The notes: a model not told the origin generated them from the sequence alone. A stretch of 64,000 bases of DNA from Clostridiales bacterium UBA2432 (GCA_002342805.1 DDQW01000068.1:1-64000); one strand, 5' to 3'; positions 35,300-44,470 are shown, counted from the stretch's first letter. Translations and numbers: made by a program.

Positions 35300-35692
35300 A
35301 TGTTAAAACGATTAAGAACGAACAAAGGGGAAGGCTATATCGATGTCGTTATAATGGTCCTTGTGGCCATGATTCTCATTGGGATGGGGGTTAAGGTTTA
35401 CCCCGTCTTTGTTATTAAAAATGATCTGAATATCTTTGCTAACGAACTGGCACGTGTAGCAGAAATCGAAGGCAATATCGGACCAAAAACCGCATCAAAA
35501 GCTAATGACCTAGAAGCAAATCTTGGGATAGAACCAAGAATCCAGTGGTCAACTACAGGAAATATGCAACTTAATGAGGCTTTTAGTGTTGAGCTTACTT
35601 TACCGGTAGATATAGGTTTTTTTGAGTTTGGATCTTTTCCCATAAGGCTTAGAGCCAAAGCTACAGGCAGATCGGAAGTGTATAGAAAATGA
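35300..35692 (+). CDS. DUF4320-like pseudopilin (TadE-type)
   Basis: 130 aa. ATG 35300 lies behind GGAGGTG (35287-35293). A charged start with NKGEGYIDVVIM, in which the Gly-Glu pair precedes a hydrophobic helix (about 16-36), resembles the type IVc pseudopilin processing site. A soluble beta-rich domain follows. It resembles DUF4320 proteins from clostridial conjugative elements. It is the probable substrate of the prepilin peptidase at 30138. The end overlaps the next pseudopilin gene by 4 bases. Confidence 0.75.
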   Translation: MLKRLRTNKGEGYIDVVIMVLVAMILIGMGVKVYPVFVIKNDLNIFANELARVAEIEGNIGPKTASKANDLEANLGIEPRIQWSTTGNMQLNEAFSVELTLPVDIGFFEFGSFPIRLRAKATGRSEVYRK

Positions 35693-36210
35693 GAACAATC
35701 TTAAAAAATCAAGAAGGTAACGCAGCACTTTTTGCTGTCGTCATTGTTCTTAGTCTGATGTTACTTTTTTCAGCACTCAGTGAATATCTACGATTGCAAA
35801 TCATTGCATCTGGTGTACGGGATGCCTTACAGTCGTCAATCATTGCGGTAGCTACGGAAAACTACGATGAAGTCTATAACGGACTCAGGGAAGGTTATTC
35901 CGGAGCATATACTTTAGATGCACAGGACCGGTGGGAAGAGCGTATTGATGATGGAGCAGTTTGGGAGAAACTTCGTCAGAAGTTAGGATTACAGGGTCAG
36001 CAAAAGTTCGTCGGAAGCTACCTAGAATATGAACTGTCAGATCTAGACATTCATATTACCAACGTTCCCTTAGCCCCTGGGACAACACAAGAACGATTTG
36101 ATGCAGATGCATGGGTTACTTTGACAGTACCGCTATCTTTCGGTTGGGAGCATTTACCACCCATGCATATACGCCTAAAAGTGACAGGAGGTTATCATCC
36201 AAAATTTTAA
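35689..36210 (+). CDS. TadE/TadG-like pseudopilin
   Basis: 173 aa. The N-terminus NQEGNAALFAVVIVLSLML has the G-N-A-A start of a pilin-like hydrophobic helix (about 10-35), followed by a soluble domain with no further membrane segments. TadE/TadG proteins are minor pilins or surface parts of Tad pili. It overlaps the DUF4320-like gene by 4 bases. No major Flp pilin of the classical 50-70-aa type is obvious, although the DUF6133 proteins could fill that role. Confidence 0.7.
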   Translation: MRTILKNQEGNAALFAVVIVLSLMLLFSALSEYLRLQIIASGVRDALQSSIIAVATENYDEVYNGLREGYSGAYTLDAQDRWEERIDDGAVWEKLRQKLGLQGQQKFVGSYLEYELSDLDIHITNVPLAPGTTQERFDADAWVTLTVPLSFGWEHLPPMHIRLKVTGGYHPKF

Positions 36211-36280
36211 AATAAATGAACTATAGACATTTGAAAATGTAAATGATACCATGAAATTGAGCAATAGGAGGATGAAGATT

Positions 36281-36880
36281 ATGATGAAAGAAAAAATAAA
36301 AAAATTAGGTCTTTTGATTGGACTCATGGCAGTAGCCTTGATTTTAATTGTTGCTATTGTAATAAAGTTAAATCCTAAAGAAGAGAATTTGGTTCAAGAG
36401 ACAGAAATAGAAAATGTACAAACACCTGATGTCGAATCGATTGAGATTGAACCGAGTAAAGATACTGATAAAGGTATAAATGCTATGCCTGTGACTCAAG
36501 ACAAAACAGAGGATAAGCCAAGTAATGTGGTTAAGGATACGGAACAAGAAGTGGTCATTGAAGAGCCTATGCCGACACCACCTAAGCAACCGGAGTTGGA
36601 GGCACCGACAGAAAAGCCAACAACAGATGCTGACCTCGAAGATATGGATACACTACCGACCTATAAGGAAGAAGAAACCGTTGTTGAAACAGAAGAAGTG
36701 GTCAGACATGAGCCGGAAGAAGATGTAACAGAAAGTGAGCCAGTTCAAGAAGAATCCGACAGCCAGTTGGTACCGCCGTCAGAAAATCCTTTTTTGAATC
36801 CGGACAATGCAGGAAAAGTGACAGAATTAGATATGTCAGATATTAGTGACTATGTTCCGGGAACCGGAGATAAATTTTGA
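36281..36880 (+). CDS. Anchored acidic, Pro/Glu-rich protein (DUF6550-like)
   Basis: 199 aa. ATG 36281 is 9 bases after TAGGAGG; earlier in-frame ATGs at 36251 and 36272 lack sites. One N-terminal membrane helix (residues 9-27) is followed by a highly acidic, Pro/Thr/Glu-rich extended region to about 160 and a short C-terminal part ending GTGDKF. It looks like an extracellular spacer protein, with some likeness to DUF6550 proteins of conjugative elements. It may span the thick cell wall. Confidence 0.65.
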   Translation: MMKEKIKKLGLLIGLMAVALILIVAIVIKLNPKEENLVQETEIENVQTPDVESIEIEPSKDTDKGINAMPVTQDKTEDKPSNVVKDTEQEVVIEEPMPTPPKQPELEAPTEKPTTDADLEDMDTLPTYKEEETVVETEEVVRHEPEEDVTESEPVQEESDSQLVPPSENPFLNPDNAGKVTELDMSDISDYVPGTGDKF

Positions 36881-36908
36881 ATGTTTAAATAAATAAAATA
36901 TATCAACC

Positions 36909-36942
36909 AAGACAGTCTTAATTATTAGGCTGTCTTTTTTTT
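36909..36942 (+). terminator. Terminator after the pseudopilin block
   Basis: AAGACAG (36909-36915) pairs with CTGTCTT (36930-36936), followed by T8. It separates the Tad-like block from the secreted W-rich protein gene, whose ribosome site GGAGGG follows. The loop is 14 bases, so read-through is possible. Confidence 0.7.
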
Positions 36943-36954
36943 GGAGGGAAAACA

Positions 36955-38991
36955 ATGAAGAGAATAAAAAAAACTATATTTATTGCATTGATAATGTTAT
37001 TGTGGGTAAACTCTTTCAGCGTTAATGGATCTGATAATGCGGATACAGGTTCAGGTGATACGGGAAAAGCGGATAGAGATAAAGGCTATTACAACAAGAG
37101 CGAATATATGTATAAAGTATCTGTTTACGTTGGTTTGTCGGATAAGGCCGATACCAAGGGTTCAATAAATACAGACTGGAAGAGGATTGGATCAAAACCC
37201 TTATACGTTAGAACACCGAGTTTTACACCAAATGAAAGCATCTTTTATGGAAAAGAAAATAAAATAAATTATCAAATAAATCAGAGGCTATCACCACATA
37301 ATCCAACAATAATTGTGGATAATCCCCCGCCACCACCAATTACCAGTGGAGGAAATATAGCATCAGTCAAATCGTATTTCGGAGATACGTCTAGCTTAAA
37401 TTCATTTATTGATGCATTTGCTTCACAGCAAGGAAAATCAAGAGAAACCCTTGTTGAAAACATAACCTTTACAATAGCAGGTGAAACAAAACGCTTTCCG
37501 GCAAATGAGATTTTACCCATCAAGGTTGATGGACAATATCAAAACAAAGTTCCCTGGTTGATTGTTTATGAACCGGTGATTATTTCATATCTCAAGGATG
37601 GTGTGACTACCCTCGCTTTTACAGCCACAGAATATGCCCTAGCTCAAGAGCTAGATTATTTTAATTTTAAGGGGGGAACGGATGGTCAATATATTAGCGC
37701 CATGACCCATTCAACCTTACCCAACTCTATCTTTCTTGAAGAAAGCTGGTTTGGATATCCGGTAACACCTGCTTTAGCTGATGGCGTCCATTGGCCCAAT
37801 AGCCGTATTATTGCCGGTGGGGGTTGGGGTATGCGTATGCTAAAAGCCAATGCTATGAATGTTGTTGAAAATGATACGGAATACGATTATGAGTATCGCG
37901 TCGATACTGATGTGATTACTTCAGTCCGAATTCATGCGACTGAGGATATCACACCGGATAATCGACACGAGAGTGAAGAAGCTTATGCGAATCCTACAAA
38001 AAACACAGCAACAATAACTATGTCAGCCAATGGCTATAGCAAGAGTACAGAAGTAGTTATTCCACAAGGTGGATCGGAACTCGTATGGTTAAAATGGCAT
38101 ACACCCTCAGAGCCTGGTGATGTAAATATCAACGTTAGTATATCCGGTAATAGTGCAGCATTGATTGACGGAAGTAGTCGACGTGCAACATTGACAGGAA
38201 AAGTGGTCGACCTTAGTTTGAGTGAACCACCAAATCCCACAGCCAATGATCGCAATGATGGCTTTACGGCATCAATGATTCCGGTTAAAGCAGAAAAAAT
38301 ATCAGCCCAGTGGGGCATATATAGTTGCTATTGGATTCCGAATTGGGTATGGCATCCAAAGTGGGAATGGGAAGCTAAATGGGAAAAAGATTATTATACC
38401 TACCATCATTCCGGTGGATGTAAAGATAGGGATGATGATGGTGAGGATGATTATTGTCCGGGACATCGTCGCTATCGTTGGGAAGATAATGGTCAATGGG
38501 TAGACAATGGACACTGGGTTGATGAAGGACACTGGGAATATTATTACACCAATTACTCAGCCAGTTTATCCGGGAAAATGGACTTAGTTCCGGACATAAA
38601 TGTACCGACGGCAACAGAAGATACCATGAAATCCGGTTACGGAGTGAATATTGACATTCAAACGACACCAACAACTAATGCACCAAGTTCCCATGTGACT
38701 CAAGTACAAAATGTCATTACGTATTTTCCGGAATTTCATTTTGAAAGCTATTGGCGTGTGCTTGATGCGATAGGATATGGCGATTTTATGTTTTCAGAAA
38801 ACAAGTATTCCACCTATAAGAGTCGCGTTCATTTCTCACCGGTTTGGTATCCTGACAGTCAATATCCTGTATACGCAGAAGTTATAGATTATTGGACGCC
38901 GGAAGGGATGTTACGCATCAATCTCGACGACCATGTTACCATATCGGGGAGCGTGTTTGATGATTGGAGTATTGTTCCTAAGCAACCATAA
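36955..38991 (+). CDS. Large secreted protein with Trp-rich segment
   Basis: 678 aa. A signal peptide (residues 1-26) and no further membrane helix. Around residues 455-535 there is an unusual Trp/His/Asp-rich stretch with repeated (W)xxNGxWVD-type units and an EF-hand-like DRDDDGEDDYC loop between two cysteines, which could bind Ca2+. The middle (320-430) looks like beta-sandwich. No family recognised. It is one of the exported transfer proteins and may form a surface adhesin or the outer part of the apparatus. The NlpC/P60 gene starts 29 bases downstream. Confidence 0.75.
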   Translation: MKRIKKTIFIALIMLLWVNSFSVNGSDNADTGSGDTGKADRDKGYYNKSEYMYKVSVYVGLSDKADTKGSINTDWKRIGSKPLYVRTPSFTPNESIFYGKENKINYQINQRLSPHNPTIIVDNPPPPPITSGGNIASVKSYFGDTSSLNSFIDAFASQQGKSRETLVENITFTIAGETKRFPANEILPIKVDGQYQNKVPWLIVYEPVIISYLKDGVTTLAFTATEYALAQELDYFNFKGGTDGQYISAMTHSTLPNSIFLEESWFGYPVTPALADGVHWPNSRIIAGGGWGMRMLKANAMNVVENDTEYDYEYRVDTDVITSVRIHATEDITPDNRHESEEAYANPTKNTATITMSANGYSKSTEVVIPQGGSELVWLKWHTPSEPGDVNINVSISGNSAALIDGSSRRATLTGKVVDLSLSEPPNPTANDRNDGFTASMIPVKAEKISAQWGIYSCYWIPNWVWHPKWEWEAKWEKDYYTYHHSGGCKDRDDDGEDDYCPGHRRYRWEDNGQWVDNGHWVDEGHWEYYYTNYSASLSGKMDLVPDINVPTATEDTMKSGYGVNIDIQTTPTTNAPSSHVTQVQNVITYFPEFHFESYWRVLDAIGYGDFMFSENKYSTYKSRVHFSPVWYPDSQYPVYAEVIDYWTPEGMLRINLDDHVTISGSVFDDWSIVPKQP

Positions 38992-39020
38992 ATATTGCGG
39001 AATGGAAAGGAGGCGTTACA

Positions 39021-40247
39021 ATGGCAGTTGATCCGGTGACAGCAAAAGTCATTGCAAAAACAGCGGCGAGCCTAGTTGCAGATGAACGTGCTCGAAAAGT
39101 AACTATAACACTTGGCCTTATACCGGTTTTATGTATTTTAATTGTCTTAAGCTCTCCCTTTGCTATCTTTTTTGCGAGTGTTGATGGGAGTGGACTATCT
39201 GTCATGGAGATTCTTCAAAATTATCAAGATGAGTTTAAAGTAAGGATTGAAGAGGAAATTCAAGATGCATCTGTAGATGAAGTCCAGGTTACATATTTAG
39301 GGAGTGAAGATAATACTTTTATTGATAATCGCATGGATGTAGTCTATGTCTATGCGATTCAACATAATATGGCCAAAGAAGCTTCCATGCAAATATCTGT
39401 TTTGACTCCGGACCATTTACAAAAACTTGAAAAGATATACCAAAAGATGAACCGCATTGAAGTAACAAAAAAGACAGAATCCAAAGACATTCAGGTAGAA
39501 ATGGTAAATGCTGAAAATGAAGTTGTTAAGGAAACAAAAACCGTAACAAAAGAAATTAAAATGATTCACGTCAATAGTCTAACAGCTGAAGAAGGTGCGC
39601 GAAGTTATCGGTTTAATACACAACAGATGGGCGTCCTAAGCGAAATGCAGGCAAGTGGTATGGGCACCATGCTCATGCAGGATAATACTAGGATGACACT
39701 TTCTTTTGAAGAAATCCAAGCCATTCAAGAGATGTTACCGGAAGATTTAGCTATGGAAAGACGAATAATTGTTAATCAAGCAAGCAGTTTGGTGGGGCAA
39801 GTGTCTTATTTTTGGGGAGGGAAAAGCACATCTAAAGGATGGGACTCCCGTTGGGGACAAGACACTGAAGTGACATCACCAGGAAGTTCAACAAGCGGAA
39901 CAATACGGCCCTATGGGCTAGATTGTTCCGGTTATGTTGCATGGGTTTTCATTAATGCGGGAATTCCTGCAGAATCAATCGAGAATACACTTGGACTAGG
40001 GACGACGAAGCAATGGAATCAATCAACGTCGATTACAAAAGGAGAGGTTCAACCCGGAGATCTGGCATTTCTTGCCATTCCGGGAACTCGTAAAGTGAAT
40101 CATGTGGGTATTGTGGTAAGCATGGATAGTCAGGAAAATATTCAGATAGTTCATTGTTCAGCAGGTGCTAAGGGTGTGAGCATTGGAAGTGCTGAAGACA
40201 TTGGGCTGACTTATTTCAGACGACCGGCTGTACTCATCAATCATTAA
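39021..40247 (+). CDS. NlpC/P60 (C40) cell-wall hydrolase, VirB1-like
   Basis: 408 aa. AAAGGAGG precedes ATG 39021. One membrane helix (about 35-53) anchors an extracellular part. A middle region (about 60-245) resembles VirB8/TcpC-like or lytic-accessory domains only loosely. The C-terminal peptidase has Cys302 (GLDCSGYVAW) and His361 (NHVGIVV). Such enzymes in Gram-positive elements (Tn916 Orf14, CwlT) open the wall for the transfer channel. It is followed by the split VirB4 genes. Confidence 0.87.
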   Translation: MAVDPVTAKVIAKTAASLVADERARKVTITLGLIPVLCILIVLSSPFAIFFASVDGSGLSVMEILQNYQDEFKVRIEEEIQDASVDEVQVTYLGSEDNTFIDNRMDVVYVYAIQHNMAKEASMQISVLTPDHLQKLEKIYQKMNRIEVTKKTESKDIQVEMVNAENEVVKETKTVTKEIKMIHVNSLTAEEGARSYRFNTQQMGVLSEMQASGMGTMLMQDNTRMTLSFEEIQAIQEMLPEDLAMERRIIVNQASSLVGQVSYFWGGKSTSKGWDSRWGQDTEVTSPGSSTSGTIRPYGLDCSGYVAWVFINAGIPAESIENTLGLGTTKQWNQSTSITKGEVQPGDLAFLAIPGTRKVNHVGIVVSMDSQENIQIVHCSAGAKGVSIGSAEDIGLTYFRRPAVLINH

Positions 40248-40260
40248 GGAGGAAAACGTC

Positions 40261-40893
40261 ATGTTAGCTATTATAATGTTAGTCTTATGTGCTATTGCAG
40301 GAGCAATGGCCTTCTTTTATTTACGACAAAACAAGCAAGGGGAACAAGAAATCAAAAACCAACATCAGGTGACAGCTCAAGAGTTTGTCAATGTGAAAGA
40401 TATTCATGATAGATTCTTATATACAAGAGATGGTCAGATTATCGCCTATATTAAGATTCATCCCATCAGCATCGATTTGTTTTCAGACAGTGAAAAAGAG
40501 CAGATCTGTCGCGTGCTTACAGCAGAATTATCTAGCCTGCAAAACTCTTTTAAGTTTTTAGCTGTATCAAGACCAGTGGACATCACACCCCTTATTAATG
40601 AATATACAGAATTACTTTCTGAAACAACTGACCAAAAGCAGAAAGAGCTGCTAAGAAATGAAATGATGGAGATCAGTAATTACGCCACCAGTGGAGAAGT
40701 CATTGAACGGAATTTTTTTATTATGGTGTGGCGTAAATATCGTGAAGGTATTGAACAAGACCTCATAAAAGAATGTCGAGAAATGATACAAAAGTATGAG
40801 AATGCCAACATACAATGTGAACTTATCGAAGAGCCAGAGATTATTCGTTTATGTAACTTAATCAACAATCCAGCCTATAGTTATTATGAATAG
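40261..40893 (+). CDS. VirB4 N-terminal-domain protein (separate gene)
   Basis: 210 aa. One N-terminal membrane helix (residues 2-20) precedes a cytosolic domain with FVNVKDIHDRFLYTRDGQI and IERNFFIMVW, which match the N-terminal CagE/TrbE part of VirB4 proteins in related elements. The ATPase domain is encoded by the next gene, 19 bases away. It is likely a membrane-bound partner of that ATPase. Confidence 0.72.
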   Translation: MLAIIMLVLCAIAGAMAFFYLRQNKQGEQEIKNQHQVTAQEFVNVKDIHDRFLYTRDGQIIAYIKIHPISIDLFSDSEKEQICRVLTAELSSLQNSFKFLAVSRPVDITPLINEYTELLSETTDQKQKELLRNEMMEISNYATSGEVIERNFFIMVWRKYREGIEQDLIKECREMIQKYENANIQCELIEEPEIIRLCNLINNPAYSYYE

Positions 40894-40912
40894 TGGAAAA
40901 GAGGTATGAAGT

Positions 40913-42700
40913 ATGAGTAAAAAACAGGATAATGAAACACTAATGAATCATTCACTGCTAAACATCATCACTCCAATAGGTCTTGAACTTAAACGAAATA
41001 GTCTTGTTATTGGAGAAAACAAGGGTCGAGTCTATGGTGTGATTAAATATCCCCAGAAGGTTGACTATGGATGGCTTGCTAAAATTACCAATATCCCAGG
41101 AACAGTTGTAGGTATAACATTTGTACCCATTGATAACGGTACTTTTATATCCGATCTATCTAAGAATATTATTCAGCATCGGAGTCAGGCAGAAGCAGCT
41201 AAAGATCCCTTAGTTCGACAACGGGCTGAACGGGCCGCCTCAGATGGAGAGAAGATTATGTTGCAGATTGACAGGGAAGGTGAAACGGTTGGAACAATGG
41301 TTATATCTATTATGGCCCTTGCTCGTGATGAAGGGAACTTTAACAAAATTTGTCGTAAGACAGAGGGAATACTAGCTAGTAACAAGTGTAAAATCCGTAT
41401 CATGGCCAATTTACAAGCACATGCCTTTAAGGGGATTTCTCCCTATTACACAAGAGATGAGGCCATTGAAGAAGTTCTAAAACGGATTATCCCTATGAGT
41501 AGTTTTGTTGGTGGATTTCCCTTTTCATCGAGTGGATATAACGATGGAACAGGATATTATTTTGGACGAGATAATAGCGGCGGTCTAGTTGTCCTAGATC
41601 CGTGGAAACGAGGTAATGATCGGACCAATAGCAACTTTACGATTATGGGTGTTGCCGGCGTCGGAAAAAGCGCTACCATTAAGCATATAGCCCTTTCAGA
41701 GTATATGAAAGGAACCAAGATTATCTTTATTGATCCGGAGCGTGAGATGAAGGAACTGTGCCATGCCCTTGATGGCGATTGGATTAATGCTGGTGGTGGT
41801 AGTAAGGGAAAGATTAATCCCCTACAGATTCGTCCGACACCGGTTGATGATGAGGATACATATTATCAAGACGAGGGTAATGGTATGGGGGACATGGCTA
41901 TATATATGAAGAATCTGGATATTTTCTTTGGCCTATATATACCGTCTTTAACAGATCAACAAAAGGCTATTTTGAAAAATACGCTTATTGACTTATATAA
42001 TGACTTTAATATTTATTGGGATACGGATATTCGTCAATTGGCCAACGAAGATTTCCCGGTGTTTTTAGACTTATATAACTTATTAAAGGAAAATGGCCAC
42101 AAGGAATTAGCATTACTATTACAAGATATTGCTCTTGGTAGTGATGCTTTTTTATGGAATGGGCACAGCACGATTAAGACACATACACGGTGTATTTGCC
42201 TAGATACACATGACCTGCAAAATACCAGTGACCATATTAAACGAACCCAGTACTTTAATATTCTGACATGGTGCTGGCAACAGATGAGTGCAGATCGGAA
42301 TGAACCGGTACTTTTAATCTGTGATGAAAGCTATCTGATGGTTGACCCTAACGTACCACAGTCATTAGTCTTCTTACGAAATGTCGAAAAACGGGCTCGA
42401 AAGTATGAAGCAGGAGTGGCGATTATATCCCACTCGGTCGTAGATTTTCTAGATCCGAAAGTCAAGCTTTATGGCCAAGCGCTACTAGATATTCCCACAT
42501 ATAAAATCCTTATGGGATGTGATGGCATGAACTTAATCGAGACCAAGAAATTATTTAACCTTACCGATGCAGAAGAACAACTCTTAGCACAGAAAAAACG
42601 TGGCAACGCTTTGGTAATGATTGGATCAAAGCGACTGAGTGTTAATTTTACCATTCCCGATTATAAATTTAAGTACATGGGAACGGCAGGAGGACGATAA
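40913..42700 (+). CDS. VirB4-type secretion ATPase
   Basis: 595 aa. The Walker A GVAGVGKSAT (Gly246-Ser253, Lys252), IIFIDPEREMKEL, the GKINPLQIRPTP segment after the P-loop and Walker B region LLICDESYLMVD are those of VirB4/TraC ATPases. It energises pilus or channel assembly and may help move DNA. It follows its N-terminal-domain partner and precedes the CpaE-like gene. Confidence 0.92.
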   Translation: MSKKQDNETLMNHSLLNIITPIGLELKRNSLVIGENKGRVYGVIKYPQKVDYGWLAKITNIPGTVVGITFVPIDNGTFISDLSKNIIQHRSQAEAAKDPLVRQRAERAASDGEKIMLQIDREGETVGTMVISIMALARDEGNFNKICRKTEGILASNKCKIRIMANLQAHAFKGISPYYTRDEAIEEVLKRIIPMSSFVGGFPFSSSGYNDGTGYYFGRDNSGGLVVLDPWKRGNDRTNSNFTIMGVAGVGKSATIKHIALSEYMKGTKIIFIDPEREMKELCHALDGDWINAGGGSKGKINPLQIRPTPVDDEDTYYQDEGNGMGDMAIYMKNLDIFFGLYIPSLTDQQKAILKNTLIDLYNDFNIYWDTDIRQLANEDFPVFLDLYNLLKENGHKELALLLQDIALGSDAFLWNGHSTIKTHTRCICLDTHDLQNTSDHIKRTQYFNILTWCWQQMSADRNEPVLLICDESYLMVDPNVPQSLVFLRNVEKRARKYEAGVAIISHSVVDFLDPKVKLYGQALLDIPTYKILMGCDGMNLIETKKLFNLTDAEEQLLAQKKRGNALVMIGSKRLSVNFTIPDYKFKYMGTAGGR

Positions 42701-42715
42701 TGGAGGTGGCACAGA

Positions 42716-43708
42716 ATGCTATTGTATTTATCTAAACAAGAAAACCGGGATATATTTGATTATCTAGCTGAAGAAAAAGGCATGGTCATCAAAAAATATT
42801 CCGGAAGCTTTGAATTAAAATCTTTTATACTTCGAGACATGCGCAACTTAAGCCATTATCAATATATGGCCATCGATGTTAGCTGTATTAAGGATTCAAT
42901 CCCTGAAGTGGTTGAAGCATTTACAGCATTAAAAAAGATGTATAAGATTCGTATTATTTTATATGTGGGTGATTTACTTGAAGACTATGAAAAGCTTCTT
43001 CAAGCCTGTATCAACATAGGTATATATAATATCCTCATTACCACTGAGATCTCTAAACTCAAAGAAGACTTATGCCTTGTTACCAGTCCATTAGGGATGG
43101 GAAAAAGAGAGCTTATAAAAGCACTGAATCAAGAAGACCAAGTTTTAGTCGTCGATAATACTATATATGAATTTGTAAAGAAAAATATAAGGATAGGAGT
43201 CACAGGGACCATGCACCGCGTAGGAACCACAAGCCTAGCCCTTAATGTGGCCTATTTTTTAGCTGAGATGGGGGCTAGGGTATGTTATGTTGAAGCCAAC
43301 AACCATAATCATTTACAAGCAATCACAAAAGAAGGTGTGCACTTTATGGACCTATATGAAGAAGCAGATGAAGACTTTGACGTCATTGTCTATGATATGG
43401 GTGTGGTTGAGACTAAGGTTGTACAAGCAATAAAAAGTAAATGTGATATAGGAATATTATGTGCCACAGGGAAAGCTTATGAAATCCAAGCCTATGAATC
43501 CTGTAATCCTCTATTTGAGGGAATTGATATTCATCGAATATTTTCATTCGTTGATGCATCAGGACAAGGAAAATTTATGCAAGAATATGGTTCGCTATAT
43601 TTTAGTGAATACATGCCAGACCCATACCAAGCATCAATAAATAGAGATCTGTGGTTGGATATAATGAAGCCATGGGTAAATCAAGTCAATAGAATAGAAA
43701 GAGGTTGA
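42716..43708 (+). CDS. CpaE/TadZ-like protein with degenerate P-loop
   Basis: 330 aa. An N-terminal receiver-like domain (to about 120) and a C-terminal MinD/ParA-like ATPase fold. The P-loop position reads GTMHRVGTTSLALN, with Thr where the catalytic lysine should be, so ATP hydrolysis is doubtful. VDNTIYEF and VIVYDMG resemble the rest of the fold. CpaE proteins localise Tad pili. With the canonical TadZ at 31378 the element has two such proteins, perhaps a heteromeric pair. Confidence 0.75.
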   Translation: MLLYLSKQENRDIFDYLAEEKGMVIKKYSGSFELKSFILRDMRNLSHYQYMAIDVSCIKDSIPEVVEAFTALKKMYKIRIILYVGDLLEDYEKLLQACINIGIYNILITTEISKLKEDLCLVTSPLGMGKRELIKALNQEDQVLVVDNTIYEFVKKNIRIGVTGTMHRVGTTSLALNVAYFLAEMGARVCYVEANNHNHLQAITKEGVHFMDLYEEADEDFDVIVYDMGVVETKVVQAIKSKCDIGILCATGKAYEIQAYESCNPLFEGIDIHRIFSFVDASGQGKFMQEYGSLYFSEYMPDPYQASINRDLWLDIMKPWVNQVNRIERG

Positions 43709-43712
43709 TGTA

Positions 43713-44102
43713 ATGACAAACAAAGGAAAAATGATCCAAGCTGTTTATGCAGCATTATTAACACAAAGGGCAACACTTGTCATCTTATACTTAATAAATC
43801 GGGCCAACAAGGAGTTGACATGCTTTCCTTGTGTGAAAACCATAGCTAAAGAATGTAATATAAGTCCTCGAACTGTTCAACGGGCCTTAAAAGACTTAGA
43901 AGAATACGGCTTTCTTATACGAGAAAGCCGTTACCACCCTCAAGGTGGTCAAAGATCCAATCTGTTTTATCTACAGTTACCACAAGAGAAAAAGTCGTCG
44001 ATTCAGACGGTGGATTTTACTAATCTAAAGAAAATGGATACCTCCAAGTCACCTGTCATGGGGTGTGCGTCAAAAGGACCTACCTTGAATTATATAACCT
44101 AA
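43713..44102 (+). CDS. Helix-turn-helix protein at the end of the transfer operon
   Basis: 129 aa. The N-terminal part has a winged helix-turn-helix similar to HTH_36 proteins (CFPCVKTIAKECNISPRTVQRALKDLEEYGFL). The tail is basic and low-complexity. Such proteins often sit in plasmids and conjugative elements near replication genes, and a regulatory role is likely. It starts 4 bases after the CpaE-like stop. Confidence 0.72.
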   Translation: MTNKGKMIQAVYAALLTQRATLVILYLINRANKELTCFPCVKTIAKECNISPRTVQRALKDLEEYGFLIRESRYHPQGGQRSNLFYLQLPQEKKSSIQTVDFTNLKKMDTSKSPVMGCASKGPTLNYIT

Positions 44103-44141
44103 GAGTTAAGGATATTGAAAGAAAAAGTATTATATAAACTG

Positions 44142-44239
44142 TCCTTTGTATAGGACACAAGATATGGTAGAATAAATTATAGATAACGTTAAGAAATCGT
44201 AATAAATTTCTTTACGAATAAATTATTTGATTTTATTCG
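44142..44239 (+). promoter_or_regulatory. Paired inverted repeats upstream of the type I RM genes
   Basis: The gap 44103-44284 holds TGTCCT-TTGTAT-AGGACA (44142-44159, perfect 6-bp arms) and CGAATAAA (44215-44222) with TTTATTCG (44232-44239, perfect 8-bp arms). Both lie upstream of the small HTH gene at 44285, so they could be operators for it or control the hsd operon. No convincing -35/-10 pair is assigned with certainty. Confidence 0.45.
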
Positions 44240-44284
44240 CAATAAGGAATATAATTTTCGTTAGGGAGTTAACAGGAGGATTCC

Positions 44285-44470
44285 ATGGATTTTATTACGA
44301 TTAAAGAAGCTGCAGAGCAGTGGCAAATATCGTCAAGAAGGGTGCAGGTTTTGTGTTCTGAAGGACGAATCAAAGGGGCGTTTAAACATGGTAATGCTTG
44401 GTTTATACCAAAAGATACATCTAAACCAGAAGAAAAGAAACGTGGACCTAAACCACGTAAACTAAATTAA
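44285..44470 (+). CDS. Small MerR/Xis-type helix-turn-helix protein
   Basis: 61 aa. A winged-helix start (TIKEAAEQWQISSRRVQVLCSEGRI) with the GNAWFIPK turn is typical of excisionase-like HTH proteins placed before type I RM or other cassettes. The C-terminus is Lys/Arg-rich. AGGAGG precedes the ATG 44285. It probably regulates expression of the hsd operon 52 bases downstream. Confidence 0.75.
   Translation: MDFITIKEAAEQWQISSRRVQVLCSEGRIKGAFKHGNAWFIPKDTSKPEEKKRGPKPRKLN

Noticed and set aside
43713..44102. Plasmid replication initiator
   Set aside because: Only a single short winged-helix domain is visible and no iterons were seen nearby, so a regulator is the safer reading.
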